Below, piece after piece: positions 1 to 7,303 of a stretch of DNA of 64,000 nucleotides (positions are counted from its first letter, which is position 1; every line of letters starts with the position of its first letter). Source of the stretch: Paenibacillus daejeonensis DSM 15491. Its GTDB lineage: Bacteria > Bacillota > Bacilli > Paenibacillales > Paenibacillaceae. A program made the position numbers and the translations under genes. The stretch spans positions 1 through 64,000 of the forward strand of contig NZ_KB899666.1 of NCBI RefSeq assembly GCF_000378385.1, written 5' to 3'. The notes under the pieces were generated by a model. That model was not told the origin of the DNA. It saw only the letters and a program-made list of their open reading frames with translations, and searched no databases.

Positions 1-227
1 CACATCCCCATCGGATCCGTAAAGCGCAGCGGGTTATTCTCCACATACGTATACGCATTGAGGCTGCTTGGGCGGTTCATGAAGCCTTCGAAGCTGTCCT
101 CCTGGATGAAGCGGCCCAGGCCGGGATCGTACCAGCGGGTGCGCAGGTATTGGAGTTCGGTGGTCGCGTCCCAATACTCGCCGGAGTAGCCGAAAGGATT
201 GTCAACTTGCTCTTCTACGGTAAGGGG
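1..227 (-). pseudogene. RHS protein, downstream part after frameshift (partial)
   Basis: This stretch is the continuation of the large RHS/YD-repeat gene in a different frame. Read on the minus strand it gives FGYSGEYWDATTELQYLRTR, then WYDPGLGRFIQEDSFEGF and NAYTYVENNPLRFTDPMG, which is the highly conserved RHS core signature (YLRxRWYDPxxGRF...D...NPL...DP.G). It leaves the window at base 1, so the C-terminal variable tip, which in RHS systems is often the toxin or effector, is not visible. It would be in frame with the upstream part if the G5 run at 224-228 were G4. Either a true frameshift mutation or a sequencing error in the homopolymer explains this. Confidence 0.85.
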
Positions 228-3200
228 GTTGCCCCAGATTATCGTAGGTGTAATGGTTTAACTGGGTGCCGTCCGCAGCATACAGTCCTGTAACGTCGCC
301 GTGACCGTTATGCAGGTAGTAGGCTTTGCTGCCGTTAGTATTCTCGCGGTAGAGTAATTGTTCTCCACGGGCATAGCGGGCCTTGAAGGTAACGGTATCG
401 CCGCTCACGGTGCCTTCGGCAATGATGTTCATTCCATCATAATAGTAACGGGTGGTGGTAGCAACCCCGTCCACGGTCTCCGTGCGCTCGGTCATCAGAC
501 CATCGCCGTTGTACGCGTAGGTGACTACGGCCTCGCCACGGTTTACGCCTGTCAGTTGGTCCGCATCGTCATAGGTGTACTGAACTGTATCCGTATGCGG
601 CACCTGCTGGCTGGATTGCAGCGTCAGGCGGTTGCCACGCTGATCGTAGGTATAGAGCTCGTTGCCTTCGGTGCTGCTGATGATCCGGTTCAACTGATCG
701 TACGTGAAGCTGCCGCTGGTTGTGCCGTCGGTACGAGTCAGGATGTTGTCGTTGTCATCATAGGTATAGCCGAAGGTCTGCCCCAGGCCCCCGCCACTAT
801 GTGAGAGCTCGGTCAACCGGCCGAACCCGTCATGCCGGTACGTGGTGACCAAGGTCTGCGCGAGCTTCAACTGGTGGAGCTGCGAGGTCTTCAGGTAGTT
901 CAAGTCCTCGATCGGCAAGCTATCGCGGTAGCTGTAGGCCGCCTCTTGGGTGCCCGAAGCGCTAACGCCTGTCAGCTGGTTGTCTTGATTATACGTGTAC
1001 GTATACACTTCATCGAATGGATCGGTCATGGTATGACGCAGTCCGTTATCATAGTACGTATAGCTGATCCATTTGCCGTCCGGATACGTGATTCGCTCCA
1101 CCTGGTTGTTCGGATAGTACGTGTAGGTGGTCGTTCCCGTCTCGTCGGTCATGGTCTTGCGCTGGCCGTTCTTCTCGTACGTGAAGCTGGCACTTTCGCT
1201 GCCGCTTGTCCAGCCTGTCAGGCGGTTACGTGCATCAAATTGATTGTTCACCGCCATGCCGCGGCGTGTCGTGCCCCCGGTCAGATTGCTGTTGTCATCG
1301 TACGTGTACCATTCACTGCCCGTGAGGGAATCGGTCTTGGACAACCGGCGTCCCCACTCATCATAGGTGTAGCTGAGTTGAGAGGCATCTGCAAACACCT
1401 TGGTCGTCAGGTTGCCTAGCTTGTTGTATTGGTAAGACGTCAGCTGCGGCGCTGCGAGTGCATCAGGAGTCTGAGTGATGGTCTGCAGCCGGTGCAGTCC
1501 ATCATTGCGCATACCGGTTACGGAACCAAGTGCATCTGTCTGCTCCGTCTGGAACGGATCGCCATTCACCTCGTAGGCCGTAGACATGGTCGTTGCAAGA
1601 CTGCCGGTTAGCGTATTGGCACGCTGCGTGCCCGTGGTACGACCCAGTTCATCTGTTGTGTTGGTCGTGACCTGCCCGTAATCGCTCGTATGCGTCGTCT
1701 GGCGCAGCACGTCATTGTAACTGGTCCCGACCACTCGGCCTTCTGCACTGGTCACGGCTACGAGGCGGCCAGCCGCATCATACGTATACTCCGTACGCTT
1801 GCCTTCACCATCCAGACTGTAGTCGAGCTCGCCAACCTCGTTATAATGACGCGTCTCCACATCGTAGAAAATAATATTATTACTGTTATCCTTCTGCTTT
1901 TGCATTTGCAGCTTGTGTGGACGGCCCAGCCCATCATGAATCCAACGGGTCTGACGCCCCTCCTCATCGGTCATCTCCAAGACCGATTGTTGGTTAATCG
2001 TATCGTAGCTGAAATCATAGGTGCTGACGCCGGCTTCAATTTCTCCATCCACCTTCGGATGGGTCACCTGTGTAAGCCGACCTACGGCATCGTACATGTA
2101 GGACTGCGAGGATAGCTCGGGCGTGCCTTGCTTCACTGCATTCCCATCGTGGTAGGTCAGGACTCGGCCAGTTGCCAGATCATAGGTATACCGCTGTTCA
2201 ATGGTCCGCTCATTTCCATCCTCGTCCAGATATTGCTTGATGGAAGTCGGATAGGCATGCTTTGTCGTCCCGTCATAGTCGATCGTTGTACGTTGGGTAC
2301 GTGTGCCCTCAAGCTGGCGTGTCATCTGCGTGACGTTGCCATAGGCATCATACAGATAGCTCTCTTGCTCAGTGGCAGGCTGACCCTGCTCATCCAGATA
2401 CGACTGAACGACCTGATTCACTTGTGGCAGCTCTGCATCTACCGTGTAAGCCATATCCAGCGCTGTGACGCCGCCAATCATCGTCCGCTCGGTGGTCATC
2501 AATCCCGGATAGTGATTAGCATACGTATAGTCGCTAATATGTCCGCGTGCATTGGTGAAGCTGATCATATTGCCATACGCATCGTAGCTATATTGCTCGG
2601 TTAGCGTGTCGGTGGCGGCAGGATCCACCGTGTAATCGGTGCTGACCTCAGACAAGCTGGTTGTCAGCTCAGTTAAGGGATCGTAGGCCATCTGGATTTC
2701 TCGGCGATACTCCCCCTCCTTCTCCCATGTCGCATTCGTCACTTGATGCTTGCCGTTCAGTGTGTTCGTGACAACCAGCTTGTTCTCAGGTGAGATGTGA
2801 CCCGGTGCGTTCGGGTTGCTGATCATCGTTTCTACCGTGGTGTAGCCGGTGACGGAAGGATCAGTGAAATCCACATCATCATAGGTGAAATTCACACGAT
2901 TCTTTTTGCGGAAAATCCCTTCTCGAATCTCGTCATACCTGCTGGTCACCCGCGGATAGCCGATGACGCCATGCTCACCCAGACGCTTGTCGGCTGTTGT
3001 GTATTCGAAGGTCGTCCGGGAACCCGTAGGGTACGCAACCCGGGTCAGTCCAACGTACAACACGCTGTCACTACCAGACACCCGAGTATCATAATCCACG
3101 TTTACGTTAAGCTTGGTATACTCGTAGGCCGTCGTCTCCCCATTCTCATTGGTGACGGAGGCAAGCTCGCGTTCCTTGTTCGTGTTACTGATCAGCCGTT

Positions 3201-4044
3201 TCCGGTACACAATCTGTTGACCGTCTCCGTACCCGACTGTCATTGAATTGGAAGTATAGGCAAAGGTAATCTCCCGGTTCAGCGTATCAATAATCCGGTT
3301 CATTAATGGATATTGCATGCCTTCATTCACCGGATTATTGGCATACTCCACCACGATGACATTGCCATACGCGTCCTGGCTGCCGATCCATTTCCCATCC
3401 GCATCAAAATACACGGTGGTGCCTACCGTATCGCTCAGCTCAAAGGCTGCTGTGGCGCTTACTGCTGCTTCCGATGCATCTGTTGTCTGCAAGACGGTCG
3501 ATGACGGACCAAAGGACAAATCCTGCAACGGATATCCAACCAGCCCCGCACCTCCGCTGGCTGTCTCATAAACCGACCCATCAGGCAAATGAACGAACAT
3601 GGCTCCATCACGCATTTCAAGCGACGGAAAGGCAAAGGACCAGCCTGCGCCCAGATTGTAGGTGCGCTCCTTATAGGTGTCCTGTTCCATATCTGTTCCG
3701 ATACCTGAGCTACCGCTGATAGCAAACGGCTCTTCCAAGTGAGCGGTATTGCTCTCATAGAGTCGTGTAATTGCGACATCCAGCCCATTGCGTCCCGGCA
3801 GGACGAAGTCCGTTTCCATCCAGCGTAGCGTACCGGATACCGGCGAGATCTGCTCGCCTTCGGAAGCGCCGGAATAAGGCGAATTGGCCACCATCTCATA
3901 GATGGAATGCGGTGTCGCTACACGGTTCAGCGTATCAACGGTGTCTGGACTCTCAACCGCTTGTACCGGCGGCGGTACGGGGACGGTTACTAAACTGATG
4001 ACCAGACAGATAAGCAACAGACGATGCCATAATTTATTGTTCAT
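202..4044 (-). CDS. RHS/YD-repeat secreted protein (N-terminal and repeat part)
   Basis: Predicted 1280-residue secreted or cell-surface protein. An N-terminal signal peptide (positive NNKLWHR, hydrophobic LLLICLVISLVTV, about residues 1-29) precedes a DUF6531-like entry region and then some 25 tandem YD repeats of the form YDxxGRLxxxT...G, for example YTYDAAGRLVAVTSAEG and YTYDDNSNLTGG. Such proteins form a hollow beta-cocoon that carries a C-terminal effector. The frame ends abruptly as NLGQPPYRRRAS because of one extra base at 224-228; the next frame down carries the conserved RHS core. Its start codon overlaps the end of the smaller RHS-like gene (4034-5035) by 11 bases, so the two are one translationally linked unit. 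No effector or immunity gene can be assigned because the window ends. Confidence 0.9.
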   Translation of the reverse strand: MNNKLWHRLLLICLVISLVTVPVPPPVQAVESPDTVDTLNRVATPHSIYEMVANSPYSGASEGEQISPVSGTLRWMETDFVLPGRNGLDVAITRLYESNTAHLEEPFAISGSSGIGTDMEQDTYKERTYNLGAGWSFAFPSLEMRDGAMFVHLPDGSVYETASGGAGLVGYPLQDLSFGPSSTVLQTTDASEAAVSATAAFELSDTVGTTVYFDADGKWIGSQDAYGNVIVVEYANNPVNEGMQYPLMNRIIDTLNREITFAYTSNSMTVGYGDGQQIVYRKRLISNTNKERELASVTNENGETTAYEYTKLNVNVDYDTRVSGSDSVLYVGLTRVAYPTGSRTTFEYTTADKRLGEHGVIGYPRVTSRYDEIREGIFRKKNRVNFTYDDVDFTDPSVTGYTTVETMISNPNAPGHISPENKLVVTNTLNGKHQVTNATWEKEGEYRREIQMAYDPLTELTTSLSEVSTDYTVDPAATDTLTEQYSYDAYGNMISFTNARGHISDYTYANHYPGLMTTERTMIGGVTALDMAYTVDAELPQVNQVVQSYLDEQGQPATEQESYLYDAYGNVTQMTRQLEGTRTQRTTIDYDGTTKHAYPTSIKQYLDEDGNERTIEQRYTYDLATGRVLTYHDGNAVKQGTPELSSQSYMYDAVGRLTQVTHPKVDGEIEAGVSTYDFSYDTINQQSVLEMTDEEGRQTRWIHDGLGRPHKLQMQKQKDNSNNIIFYDVETRHYNEVGELDYSLDGEGKRTEYTYDAAGRLVAVTSAEGRVVGTSYNDVLRQTTHTSDYGQVTTNTTDELGRTTGTQRANTLTGSLATTMSTAYEVNGDPFQTEQTDALGSVTGMRNDGLHRLQTITQTPDALAAPQLTSYQYNKLGNLTTKVFADASQLSYTYDEWGRRLSKTDSLTGSEWYTYDDNSNLTGGTTRRGMAVNNQFDARNRLTGWTSGSESASFTYEKNGQRKTMTDETGTTTYTYYPNNQVERITYPDGKWISYTYYDNGLRHTMTDPFDEVYTYTYNQDNQLTGVSASGTQEAAYSYRDSLPIEDLNYLKTSQLHQLKLAQTLVTTYRHDGFGRLTELSHSGGGLGQTFGYTYDDNDNILTRTDGTTSGSFTYDQLNRIISSTEGNELYTYDQRGNRLTLQSSQQVPHTDTVQYTYDDADQLTGVNRGEAVVTYAYNGDGLMTERTETVDGVATTTRYYYDGMNIIAEGTVSGDTVTFKARYARGEQLLYRENTNGSKAYYLHNGHGDVTGLYAADGTQLNHYTYDNLGQPPYRRRAS

Positions 4045-5035
4045 GGGATGGGATTTCCTCGCTTTCGGTTACTGGAGTGACAGCGTCCGTCGATTCAAGC
4101 TCATCCGCTTCAGTCATCGCGGTTGTAGACACATCGCCAATGAACTCACGCTGGGTCAAGTTGCCTTGGGCATCATAGGTGAACACGATGCGTCCTCCCG
4201 TGGACAACTGCATCTCGCTCAGGCGCCCTTGTACATCATACGTGTAGGTGTACAGCACGTCGGCTCCAGTCATTGCTAGCAAATCGGCTGTAGACTCCTC
4301 CATTGAGAGTTCATCGGTTTGAAAATTCAGCACCTGGGTTAACTGGGCTGGGTAAGCCAAGTCAGCCCCGCTGAAGCTTAGGTCCAGATAACGCCGCTCG
4401 CCTTCGGTTCGCAGCACGGGCAACACATCTTGTTCTGTGCCCGCAGCGTCGATCAGCTGGAGCGGTTGCAGGTTCCATTGCGCCAGATCGGCATGAACGG
4501 GAAGTGAACCTACCAGCTCATACGTGAAGGTGTGAGGCGCATCCGCCGTGTGAAGTGTCCACGTTTGGACGAGCGTGTCGGCGGTTATATGTATCGTAAC
4601 ATCGGTGTCTAGCCACGCCGTTAGATAGGATAAGAGATTCGGTTCGTCCGTTGCCATGTCAGCTTGTGCAGAGCTGGCATCGACCGGCAGCCACTCGATC
4701 TGACTGTCTTCGAATGCGACGCGCCATCCTTCGGTGAATTTCGTGGAGACGGACAAGTCAAAAGTCCCTGCTACCTTATGCCACGTATTGTCTTGTTTTT
4801 GTTCTTGATCCACATCATCCGTATCCTCCATGGGCAGCTCTTCGACAGAGTCCGCTGCTGGGGGATGATTGTCGTTCCCTTCTGTTCCTGGGTCGTCCTG
4901 TCCCGTCTGTACTTCCACTCCCTGTTGTCCTGATGGATGTTCCGCTAGGGTTCCTGCAGCTGCCGGTACCGTTAATAGCATGGCTGCCATCGAGGTGATG
5001 GCGACATAGCTCCAACCACGTTTTTGCATGACCAT
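4034..5035 (-). CDS. Secreted protein with C-terminal YD repeat, RHS partner
   Basis: 333 residues, first gene of the RHS operon. A signal peptide (MQKRGWSYVAITSMAAMLLTVPAAAG) is followed by an acidic linker (about residues 30-85, rich in D, E, Q), a beta-rich region starting near DNTWHKVAGTFDLSVSTKF that resembles nothing I can name, and at the C-terminus one clear YD unit (YTYDVQGRLSEMQLSTGGRI, then FTYDAQGNLTQREF). The tail is acidic again. A GGAGG lies 11 bases before the ATG used here and 17 before the alternative MQKRG start. Small single-repeat partners in front of long RHS genes occur in Paenibacillus-like genomes; a role in secretion or anchoring of the large RHS protein is inference. 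Confidence 0.75.
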   Translation of the reverse strand: MVMQKRGWSYVAITSMAAMLLTVPAAAGTLAEHPSGQQGVEVQTGQDDPGTEGNDNHPPAADSVEELPMEDTDDVDQEQKQDNTWHKVAGTFDLSVSTKFTEGWRVAFEDSQIEWLPVDASSAQADMATDEPNLLSYLTAWLDTDVTIHITADTLVQTWTLHTADAPHTFTYELVGSLPVHADLAQWNLQPLQLIDAAGTEQDVLPVLRTEGERRYLDLSFSGADLAYPAQLTQVLNFQTDELSMEESTADLLAMTGADVLYTYTYDVQGRLSEMQLSTGGRIVFTYDAQGNLTQREFIGDVSTTAMTEADELESTDAVTPVTESEEIPSHEQ

Positions 5036-5291
5036 TTCGTTTCATTCCTCCGACTCATATGGATTGGTCGACACACACTCCTTAAGACCCTTCCCACCCC
5101 CTGCCTTGGAGACTAGTATTGTTGTCCTCGCATCTCATGGTAGTCTAATAGACCCATGATGACACAGGGGGTACTTACACTACTTCCAGAAACATGAAAC
5201 ACTTCCGTTAAAAATAATTTTCTCCTTGACACAGCCAATAGACCTATGCTCATTGGCATAGGCCTCCCTAATTCCACTGTTTTAACGTGCC
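5036..5291. other. Intergenic region between RHS operon and MerR gene
   Basis: No gene seen. It should hold the promoter of the RHS operon (reading left) and the end of the MerR transcript. The only clear structure is the hairpin listed at 5243-5262. Confidence 0.5.
5243..5262 (-). terminator. Hairpin downstream of MerR gene
   Basis: CCTATGC and GCATAGG form a perfect 7-bp stem with a 6-base loop, 30 bases past the MerR stop codon. On the minus strand it lacks an immediate T-run, so it is a weak terminator candidate. Confidence 0.4.
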
Positions 5292-6122
5292 TTATTTCCC
5301 TTCAACCAGCCCCTCAATCTGCACCATCACACGCACCACATACGCCTCGGAATCGCGCAGCACGACCTCATCCTGAAGGTACTCCTCATACGCATCCCCA
5401 ATGACGACATACTGATGTTTGTCCAAGTAATCAAAAATTTGAGGGTAGATTTTATCGGTATCTCCATAATTCGCTTGGGCATAGGAAACAAGGTAGAAAC
5501 CCTCCGGCATATACACCTGTTCGTGGGCCTGTGTGGTCATCCGGCAGAACATATGGGATACGCCGTCCCCATCTCTGTGGAGCAGATCTTCCTTCGGTAC
5601 AATGACGCCATTGGGATAACCGAGCGGGGCATGCTCCTGCTGCAGACGTTGCTGAAAATCCTGCCAGAGCGCCTCCGGGAATTGCGCCTTGGATCCGTGT
5701 ACGCGGCGGCTCAGTAGCAATGGTACCCGAGGCTGCTCGATGACGTGCATCCGGGTTGTGTCCACGTGCATGGATTGTTCAATATTGTCGGCCCGCCTAC
5801 TCACCATCTGTCTGGTCTGCTCCAGTCTGGCCAGCTGCAAGCGGAGCATCGCCTCCTGCTGTCGCAGGAGTTCTAGTGTGCCTGCCGGGGTGCGCTGCTC
5901 CAGATGCTGCCGGATGTCCTCCAGCGACATCCCCAGGTCTTTGCAGACTTGGATCACCCCGATCGTATCTAACTGGCTCCGATGATAATACCGGTATCCG
6001 TTGCCGGCTACATACGCGGGCTTGAACAGTCCCAGCCGATCATAGTAAATCAACGTTTTGCGTGGCACATCGGACAGCTTGGAAAAGGTACTAATCGGTA
6101 ACAAATCGGCTTGCTGCATCAT
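5292..6122 (-). CDS. MerR-family regulator with GyrI-like effector domain
   Basis: 276 residues. The N-terminus (about 9-75) is a MerR winged helix: PISTFSKLSDVPRKTLIYYDRLGLFKP, then YRYYHRSQLDTIGVIQVCKDLGMSLEDI. A long dimerisation helix follows (about 85-120) and then a GyrI-like/BmrR-type ligand-binding domain (about 128-273) with VIVPKEDL and the terminal EAYVVRVMVQI strand. This layout matches BmrR/Mta-type multidrug or toxic-compound sensors. No metal-binding cysteine set is present, so an organic ligand is more likely than a metal. It is divergent from a GNAT acetyltransferase and the 125-bp gap holds a MerR-type promoter that reads toward the acetyltransferase. Confidence 0.9.
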   Translation of the reverse strand: MMQQADLLPISTFSKLSDVPRKTLIYYDRLGLFKPAYVAGNGYRYYHRSQLDTIGVIQVCKDLGMSLEDIRQHLEQRTPAGTLELLRQQEAMLRLQLARLEQTRQMVSRRADNIEQSMHVDTTRMHVIEQPRVPLLLSRRVHGSKAQFPEALWQDFQQRLQQEHAPLGYPNGVIVPKEDLLHRDGDGVSHMFCRMTTQAHEQVYMPEGFYLVSYAQANYGDTDKIYPQIFDYLDKHQYVVIGDAYEEYLQDEVVLRDSEAYVVRVMVQIEGLVEGK

Positions 6123-6144
6123 GGTTTCCTCCGTCGCCCCGTTC

Positions 6145-6175
6145 TTGACTGTATAGTCGCTATACAGCTTATAAT
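6145..6175 (+). promoter_or_regulatory. MerR-type promoter with 19-bp spacer and dyad operator
   Basis: The -35 box TTGACT (6145-6150) and a perfect -10 box TATAAT (6170-6175) are separated by 19 bp instead of 17. Between them lies a perfect dyad, CTGTATAG-TCG-CTATACAG (6149-6167). This over-long spacer with a centred palindrome is the hallmark of promoters that MerR-family proteins activate by untwisting DNA. It reads toward the GNAT gene. Confidence 0.92.
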
Positions 6176-6247
6176 AGCACGAATACCGGCCTAGTTCCTT
6201 TACAGGAATAGGTTCAACTTACATTAAGTGAAAGGCAGGCCTAACGA

Positions 6248-6808
6248 ATGAAACCTACCATACCAACGGAACGATTGATTCTCAGAGCATTTTCGGAGGG
6301 AGATGCTGAATCCTTTTTTGCCTATGCCAGCCAACCCAGAGTAAACTGCTTCCTCAGGGATAAAGTCGCCACCCTGGAAGAAGCGGCTGAGAAGCTGCAA
6401 CAGAGAAGCCGTGAGGATGACTATTTTGCCGTATGCCTGAAGGAAAACGGAACATTGATTGGCGAATTATTCTATCACAAGGAGGAGCCCGATACGTTCA
6501 GTGTGGGCTGGCATTTCAATGCGGACTGTGGGGGTGTGGGCTATGCCCGGGAAAGCGCGGAAGCCCTGCTCCGCTATCTGTTCCTTGAACAAGAAGCCAG
6601 GCGAGTCTTTGCTTATACAGAGGACGATAATGTGCCATCCCAAAAGCTCTGCGAGAAGTTAGGCATGCGCCGGGAGGGCCTTTTCATGGAATTTATCTCG
6701 TTTACTACCTACGAGGACGGCACGCCAAAATATGAAAACACGTACCAATATGCTCTGCTAAAGAAAGAATGGCTGCACCAGAAATCTAGCCAAGTGGTTA
6801 GCCGATAA
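6248..6808 (+). CDS. GNAT-family N-acetyltransferase (RimJ/RimL type)
   Basis: 186 residues covering a whole GNAT fold. Signs are the N-terminal TERLILRAFSEGDAESFFAYAS, the central strand GELFYH, SVGWHFNADCGGVGYARESAEALLRYLF (acetyl-CoA site helix, a loosened form of the Q/RxxGxG/A loop) and the RimJ-like N-V-P-S-Q-K-L-C-E-K-L-G-M-R-R-E-G segment near residue 130. It would acetylate an amine on a small molecule or protein N-terminus. Its promoter is the MerR-type one at 6145-6175, so it is probably induced by the ligand sensed by the neighbouring regulator. Detoxification or drug modification is inferred from that arrangement; the substrate cannot be read from the sequence. Confidence 0.88.
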   Translation: MKPTIPTERLILRAFSEGDAESFFAYASQPRVNCFLRDKVATLEEAAEKLQQRSREDDYFAVCLKENGTLIGELFYHKEEPDTFSVGWHFNADCGGVGYARESAEALLRYLFLEQEARRVFAYTEDDNVPSQKLCEKLGMRREGLFMEFISFTTYEDGTPKYENTYQYALLKKEWLHQKSSQVVSR

Positions 6809-6810
6809 AA

Positions 6811-6846
6811 AGCAAGACGGCAGTCGTTGGAGGCTGCCGTCTTGCT
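6811..6846. terminator. Bidirectional terminator between GNAT and small membrane protein
   Basis: AGCAAGACGGCAG (6811-6823) pairs perfectly with CTGCCGTCTTGCT (6834-6846) around a 10-base loop. It lies directly behind the GNAT stop and overlaps the stop codon of the convergent gene. Confidence 0.85.
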
Positions 6847-7189
6847 AATGAACCCCCTCAATCGTCACCTTTCCCCAGAACGACACAAAGGCTGTAGTTG
6901 TGAAATTCGGAGGTTGCGCCTGCTCATTCTCGTAGGGCCCGCCGCAGTTATATTCCAACCAGACCTTGCGGCCAAAAGGAACCTGCCACATGCTCTTCAC
7001 CCCACAGTCTTCACAGTTGAACCCACACCCGTCAGACACTTCGGCGTTCAGCTGCTCGAATGCGCCAATCGTACGCTTTTTTGCATAAGACTCACTCAGC
7101 CAGGGACTCCACCTTGCAAGCATCATCAACGACACCAGACCGATTAGGACGAGCACCATCAGACTTAAGGAGCGTTGTTGCCATTTCAC
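6845..7189 (-). CDS. Small membrane-anchored or secreted protein, function unknown
   Basis: 114 residues. A single N-terminal hydrophobic segment (about 8-25, LSLMVLVLIGLVSLMMLA) acts as signal or anchor. The remainder is probably extracytoplasmic and contains a cysteine cluster CGFNCEDCGVK near residue 55 plus one further Cys in EYNCGG, which could form disulphides or bind metal. A GGGAGTGAGGGA-type ribosome binding site precedes the ATG. I do not recognise the family. It is convergent with the GNAT gene and shares its terminator. Confidence 0.65.
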   Translation of the reverse strand: MKWQQRSLSLMVLVLIGLVSLMMLARWSPWLSESYAKKRTIGAFEQLNAEVSDGCGFNCEDCGVKSMWQVPFGRKVWLEYNCGGPYENEQAQPPNFTTTAFVSFWGKVTIEGVH

Positions 7190-7246
7190 GATCCCTCACT
7201 CCCTCCGTATGCTCCAATATAGACGTCCGGCAAAGACGAAAGTTTC

Positions 7247-7298
7247 AAAAAAACAGCAAAGAACGAGATCTCGCACGTCAAGTGCTTCGACCTCGTTC
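7247..7298 (-). terminator. Rho-independent terminator of the LRR gene
   Basis: On the minus strand GAACGAG and CTCGTTC (7292-7298 and 7261-7267) form the outer stem, followed by a run of seven T within 15 bases (7247-7253). It lies a few bases past the stop of the 622-residue gene. Confidence 0.75.
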
Positions 7299-7303
7299 TC
7301 CAT

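Noticed and set aside
224-228. Programmed ribosomal frameshift in the RHS gene
   Set aside because: The run is only five bases with no slippery heptamer, stimulatory stem or known precedent in RHS genes; mutation, phase variation or read error are simpler.
1-5035. RHS locus as a complete toxin-immunity system
   Set aside because: The variable C-terminus and any immunity gene lie outside the window, so this cannot be claimed.
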